Below are positions 5,479 to 8,425 of a stretch of DNA of 8,425 bases, in pieces (positions within the stretch are counted from its first letter, which is position 1; every line of letters begins with the position of its first letter). The DNA is from JALXCG01 sp026991065 [NCBI: Gemmatimonadota bacterium] (GTDB lineage: Bacteria > GCA-2686955), in the NCBI GenBank assembly GCA_026991065.1, contig JALXCG010000092.1, positions 1-8,425 of the forward strand. The letters are read 5' to 3'. A program made the translations under genes and the position numbers. The notes under the pieces were generated by a model. That model was given only the letters and a program-made list of their open reading frames with translations. It ran no database searches and had not been told where the DNA came from.

Positions 5479-8253
5479 ATGATCGCTCTCCCGGGGCGCG
5501 CGCGGTGCGCGCCGCATGCACCGACTGCTCTGGCCCTCGCCTTCGCCTTCGCCCTCGCTCCACTCACCCCGGCCTCCAGCGCCACCGCTGCGGACGGCGC
5601 CGACGCCACGCTCGCCATGAAGAGGGCGACTGCCCGGGTCGACAGCACGCTGGCCCACCATCCGCAGGGGCAACAGATCGCCGCCTGGCTGCGCTCCGCC
5701 CCGGAGCGGGAGCGGCAAGCGGCGGAGTTCCTGCTCGCCTGGATGCCGGCGTCGGACCTGGGCAGTGTGAGCGCGGGCATGCTGCGCGCGGAGGTGCGGG
5801 AGGCGCTGGCGACCTGGGACGCGACCCCCTGGGCGGCCGACACGCCGCCGGCGCTGTTTTTCCACTATGTGCTCCCCTACCGGGTGAGCCAGGAGCAACC
5901 GGACTCGCTCTGTCGCCCGACTCTGCGGGCTGCCCTGGCCGAACGGGTTGCCGGCCTTGATCTGCCGGATGCGGCCATTGAAGTCAACCGCTGGTGCAAT
6001 GAGCAGGTCGATTTCGTCTCCACCAGCGCCCGCGACCAGCCGCCGCTGGTAACCCTGGCGCGCGGTTGGGGGCGCTGCGAGGAGCGGATGATACTGGCGA
6101 TCGCGGCGATGCGCGCGGTGGGAATTCCCGCCCGCGCCTGCTCCACCCCCTGGTGGACCACGACCGACAACAACCATGCCTGGCTGGAGGCCTGGACCGG
6201 TGCCGCGAACGGCTGGGGCTACCTGGAAGCATGCGATGGCAGCACCTGCATGAACCACGCCTGGTTCTCGCGACCGGCGCAACGCGCCGGCGTGGTGATC
6301 TCCACGGCCTGGGGCGAGGCGCCGAGCGCGGCGGTCGGCGGCGACCATTTTCTCCGTTCGCGCCACGGGGTCACGCTGATCAACTCCACAGCGACCTATA
6401 CCGATCCCGGGCGCCTGCTGATTCCGGAGTTGGCGGACTCCGTGGAGGTGGCGGTGAACGCCTTCAACTACGGGGGCTTCTTTCCCCTGGTGCATGTCAA
6501 GGGCGGCGAGAGCATCGAACTCGGCCCCGGCGACTATCTTTTGAGCACCGAAATCAACGGCCGGATGGCGCTCGACATCGCCCGCATCCGCCCCGGCAAA
6601 GAGTTCCGAGCAACGCTGGAGCACGGCGCCGAGTTTCTCCGCTCTCCCCACTGGCTCCGCTATCCACACCTGGATCGCCCCCTGGCGGAGTGCCCCAAGC
6701 CGGCGCCGACCGATGCCCGCTGGTTGCGGCACAAGTTGGACCGGGAGACCAATCTGCGCCGCCGCGATGTGGCCGAGGCCGCTGGTCGTGACTGGATCGT
6801 CGCGCTGGCTGACAGTTCCACGGTGGCCGCCGAGTTTCCACCGGCGGCGCTGGAAGATGCGATGGAGCGCGCCGGCAATGCCCGCGGCGCCTGGGAGAAG
6901 GCGCTCCTCGCGCTCGACGGCGACGCCGCGCGCACCGCTTTCCGCCTGGTCCAGGAGATGGACGCCAAGGATTTCCGCGAACTCTCGGCGGATGCCCTGC
7001 CGGCACTGACCGAGCGCATGCTGGAGCTGCGCGCCCGCTACGCGCCCGATCTGGCGGACAGCACCTGGCAGCATTACGTGATCTCGCCACGGCTCTACTA
7101 CCAGGCCGGCACCCAGGGCTGGTGGCAGGCGCTGCCCCTGGCTCCCCCGGGAACCTCCGCCGGTGCGCTGCTGCAACGCTTTCGCGACCATGTGCGGCGC
7201 GCTCCCGAGAGTGTTTTCGGCCACGTCGCCACGCCGGAACAGACCTGGCGCAGCGGTTGGGCCGACGGCGCCTCGGCCAAAGCCTGTCTCACCGCCCTGC
7301 TGCGCATCCACGGCATTCCGGCCCGCGCTGTTCGTGGCCGCGCGACGATCGACTACCGCCATGAGGGCGCGTGGGTTCCCATGCGTCCCTTCCCCGAAGC
7401 GAATGGCGGAACGACGACCGCCGCGGCCGCCGCAGATGCGGAGGGCAACGCCGCCCCGGCGGCGCACGGCCACCTGCTGGTCCACTACAGCGCCAACGGC
7501 GCCCCTTTCCAGGCCATCTCCACGTGGCGCCAGACCCTGCTCAGCCGCTTCGAGGATGGCGGGTTCCACCCGGTCTACGAGGGCCAGCTCTATGAGCGCG
7601 ACGGCGCGGTCGCCTGGGATCTGGCTCCCGGTGACTACTGGCTCTCCGCCGGCCTGCGCAACAGTCTGGGCGAGCCGCGCTTCTTCGCCGAGCCGGTGAC
7701 CATTGTCGCCGCCGACACCCTGCGGCTGAACCTGGAGATCGGCATCCCCCTGGATGAGCTGGATGAGGGCTCGATCCTGCGCCGCAAGCTCGACCTGAGT
7801 CTCCCCTGCCCACTGCTGGCAAGCGGCCACGGCAGCGGCCACGGCGCGGCCGCCGCGACCACCGATCTGCGCGCGCTCCTGCCCGCCCATGAGCCGGTGG
7901 TGATTCTGCTGCTGGCAAGCGACCACGAGCCGAGCGCACGCCACCGCCAGGCCCTGCTGGCACAGGCCGCCACGCTCCCCACCATCATCACCATCCAGCT
8001 TCCCGGTTCGGCTTCAACCGCCGGCAACTGCGCCACCGCAAACGCAACGACCCCACCCCCCGCGGGCAGTTACGCAATCGACGCCGCAACCGCCAAGGCC
8101 CTCTTCGGCATCACCAACCCAACCACCCAGGCACCGCTCTCCATCCTGCTGGATCGCACCCACGCCACACGCATCTGGATGACCGGCATGCAGCAGGGCC
8201 TGGCGGACCTGATCCGCGCCCGCCTCCGGGAGACCGGCGGCGGTGCAAATTAA
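5479..8253 (+). CDS. Exported protein with two transglutaminase-like modules (second catalytically degenerate) and a thioredoxin-like tail
   Basis: The 924-residue protein starts at ATG 5479, eight bases after AAGGAA. A signal peptide (about 1-37; Arg8/Arg10, then ALALAFAFALAPL, cleavage near ASSA or ATA) sends it to the periplasm or outside. Module 1 (about 125-380) has a transglutaminase-like cysteine peptidase/acyltransferase core: Cys200 (GWGRCEE), GIPAR (215-219), His233 (DNNHAWLEAW) and Asp253 (YLEACDGS), then MNHAWFSRPAQRA and a beta-rich segment, GGFFPL...LGPGDYLLS. A helical linker follows (about 410-530). Module 2 (about 530-755) repeats GW, GIPAR, GGFHPV and LAPGDYWLS, but has Gly597 and Gly630 where Cys and His should be. 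After a Gly/His/Ala linker (GHGSGHGAAAATT, 783-795) the last ~125 residues (PVVILLLASDHEPS...APLSILLDR) look like a thioredoxin fold without the cysteine pair. The substrate is unknown; peptide crosslinking or cleavage is possible. It ends the three-gene run and meets a minus-strand gene tail to tail. Confidence 0.87.
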   Translation: MIALPGRARCAPHAPTALALAFAFALAPLTPASSATAADGADATLAMKRATARVDSTLAHHPQGQQIAAWLRSAPERERQAAEFLLAWMPASDLGSVSAGMLRAEVREALATWDATPWAADTPPALFFHYVLPYRVSQEQPDSLCRPTLRAALAERVAGLDLPDAAIEVNRWCNEQVDFVSTSARDQPPLVTLARGWGRCEERMILAIAAMRAVGIPARACSTPWWTTTDNNHAWLEAWTGAANGWGYLEACDGSTCMNHAWFSRPAQRAGVVISTAWGEAPSAAVGGDHFLRSRHGVTLINSTATYTDPGRLLIPELADSVEVAVNAFNYGGFFPLVHVKGGESIELGPGDYLLSTEINGRMALDIARIRPGKEFRATLEHGAEFLRSPHWLRYPHLDRPLAECPKPAPTDARWLRHKLDRETNLRRRDVAEAAGRDWIVALADSSTVAAEFPPAALEDAMERAGNARGAWEKALLALDGDAARTAFRLVQEMDAKDFRELSADALPALTERMLELRARYAPDLADSTWQHYVISPRLYYQAGTQGWWQALPLAPPGTSAGALLQRFRDHVRRAPESVFGHVATPEQTWRSGWADGASAKACLTALLRIHGIPARAVRGRATIDYRHEGAWVPMRPFPEANGGTTTAAAAADAEGNAAPAAHGHLLVHYSANGAPFQAISTWRQTLLSRFEDGGFHPVYEGQLYERDGAVAWDLAPGDYWLSAGLRNSLGEPRFFAEPVTIVAADTLRLNLEIGIPLDELDEGSILRRKLDLSLPCPLLASGHGSGHGAAAATTDLRALLPAHEPVVILLLASDHEPSARHRQALLAQAATLPTIITIQLPGSASTAGNCATANATTPPPAGSYAIDAATAKALFGITNPTTQAPLSILLDRTHATRIWMTGMQQGLADLIRARLRETGGGAN

Positions 8254-8425
8254 TCACACTCCGGCGGCCGCTCCACCGTATAGAGCACGCGCAGAGAATC
8301 CCCCTCCTCCCACATCCGCGGCACCAGACACGCGGCATCGCCGATCGCCACCTCGCGCCCCCGGAACGACTCGCCGAGCCAGGCCACCGCCCGCCCCCCC
8401 GCATCCAACTCCACCACCGCCAGTG
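8250..8425 (-). CDS. C-terminal 57 codons of an unidentified protein; 5' end outside window
   Basis: On the minus strand a frame is open from the right edge to TAA (8252-8250). It translates to LAVVELDAGGRAVAWLGESF, continues through RGREVAIGDAACLVPRMWEE and ends in GDSLRVLYTVERPPECD. Codons are mostly G or C in the third position with sensible amino-acid composition, as expected for a real gene here; competing frames give Arg/Pro/Gly-rich translations. Alternating hydrophobic stretches (AVVELD, LRVLYTVE) suggest a small beta-rich end domain. I do not recognise the family, and the start and most of the protein lie outside. Its stop overlaps the stop of the plus-strand transglutaminase-like gene within TTAA, so the pair is convergent with no spacer and no visible terminator. 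Confidence 0.65.
   Translation of the reverse strand, partial: LAVVELDAGGRAVAWLGESFRGREVAIGDAACLVPRMWEEGDSLRVLYTVERPPECD

Noticed and set aside
5428-7944. 838-codon open frame antisense to the transglutaminase-like gene
   Set aside because: Long antisense frames are common opposite GC-rich genes. Its translation is Gly/Arg/Gln-rich without recognisable motifs, whereas the plus-strand frame has a signal peptide and catalytic motifs.
8111-8404. Minus-strand 97-codon frame at the right end
   Set aside because: It is Arg/Gly/Ser/Trp-rich and overlaps the end of the plus-strand gene. A neighbouring minus frame ending at 8250 has much better amino-acid composition and codon use.

Overview
The window is GC-rich and densely coding. 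It carries good Shine-Dalgarno sequences, Sec-type signal peptides and an AcnB-type aconitase, which points to a Gram-negative bacterium. The phylum cannot be fixed from this stretch. The aconitase is proteobacterial/FCB-like in type, and the double transglutaminase-like exported protein resembles architectures I associate with Bacteroidetes, Planctomycetes and related lineages, so an environmental high-GC lineage is likely. That placement is inference.

Layout. (1) Bases 1-1062, plus strand: the C-terminal ~40% of aconitate hydratase B, cut by the window edge, followed by a convincing rho-independent terminator at 1081-1116. (2) Bases 1162-3291, minus strand, convergent with acnB: a secreted subtilisin-like S8 protease with signal peptide, propeptide, complete catalytic triad and a striking C-terminal array of twelve 10-residue NGGLLG repeats, encoded by an exact 30-bp period at 1222-1581. 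(3) Bases 3292-3686: a 395-bp divergent intergenic region with no gene. It holds a near-perfect 26-bp palindrome, extra copies of the GTGCGAT half-site, a possible -10 box and a leader hairpin. (4) Bases 3687-8253, plus strand: three closely spaced genes, each with its own ribosome binding site, probably one operon. They encode a membrane-anchored PlsC/AGPAT-type acyltransferase, a cytoplasmic helical protein with a TPR-like motif, and a 924-residue exported protein with two transglutaminase-like modules. (5) Bases 8250-8425, minus strand: the C-terminal 57 codons of another gene that enters from the right edge. Its stop codon overlaps the stop of the transglutaminase gene.

How the genes work together. 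AcnB is a housekeeping TCA enzyme, apparently unrelated to the rest. The protease is an extracellular or cell-surface enzyme whose repeat tail may be an anchoring or assembly domain. The acyltransferase, TPR-like and transglutaminase genes look co-transcribed, but nothing in the sequence shows a shared pathway. The most unusual observations are in two proteins. The protease carries the decapeptide array. The transglutaminase-like protein has a second module that keeps the fold signature but has glycine at both the catalytic Cys and His positions, and it ends in what may be a degenerate thioredoxin-like domain.
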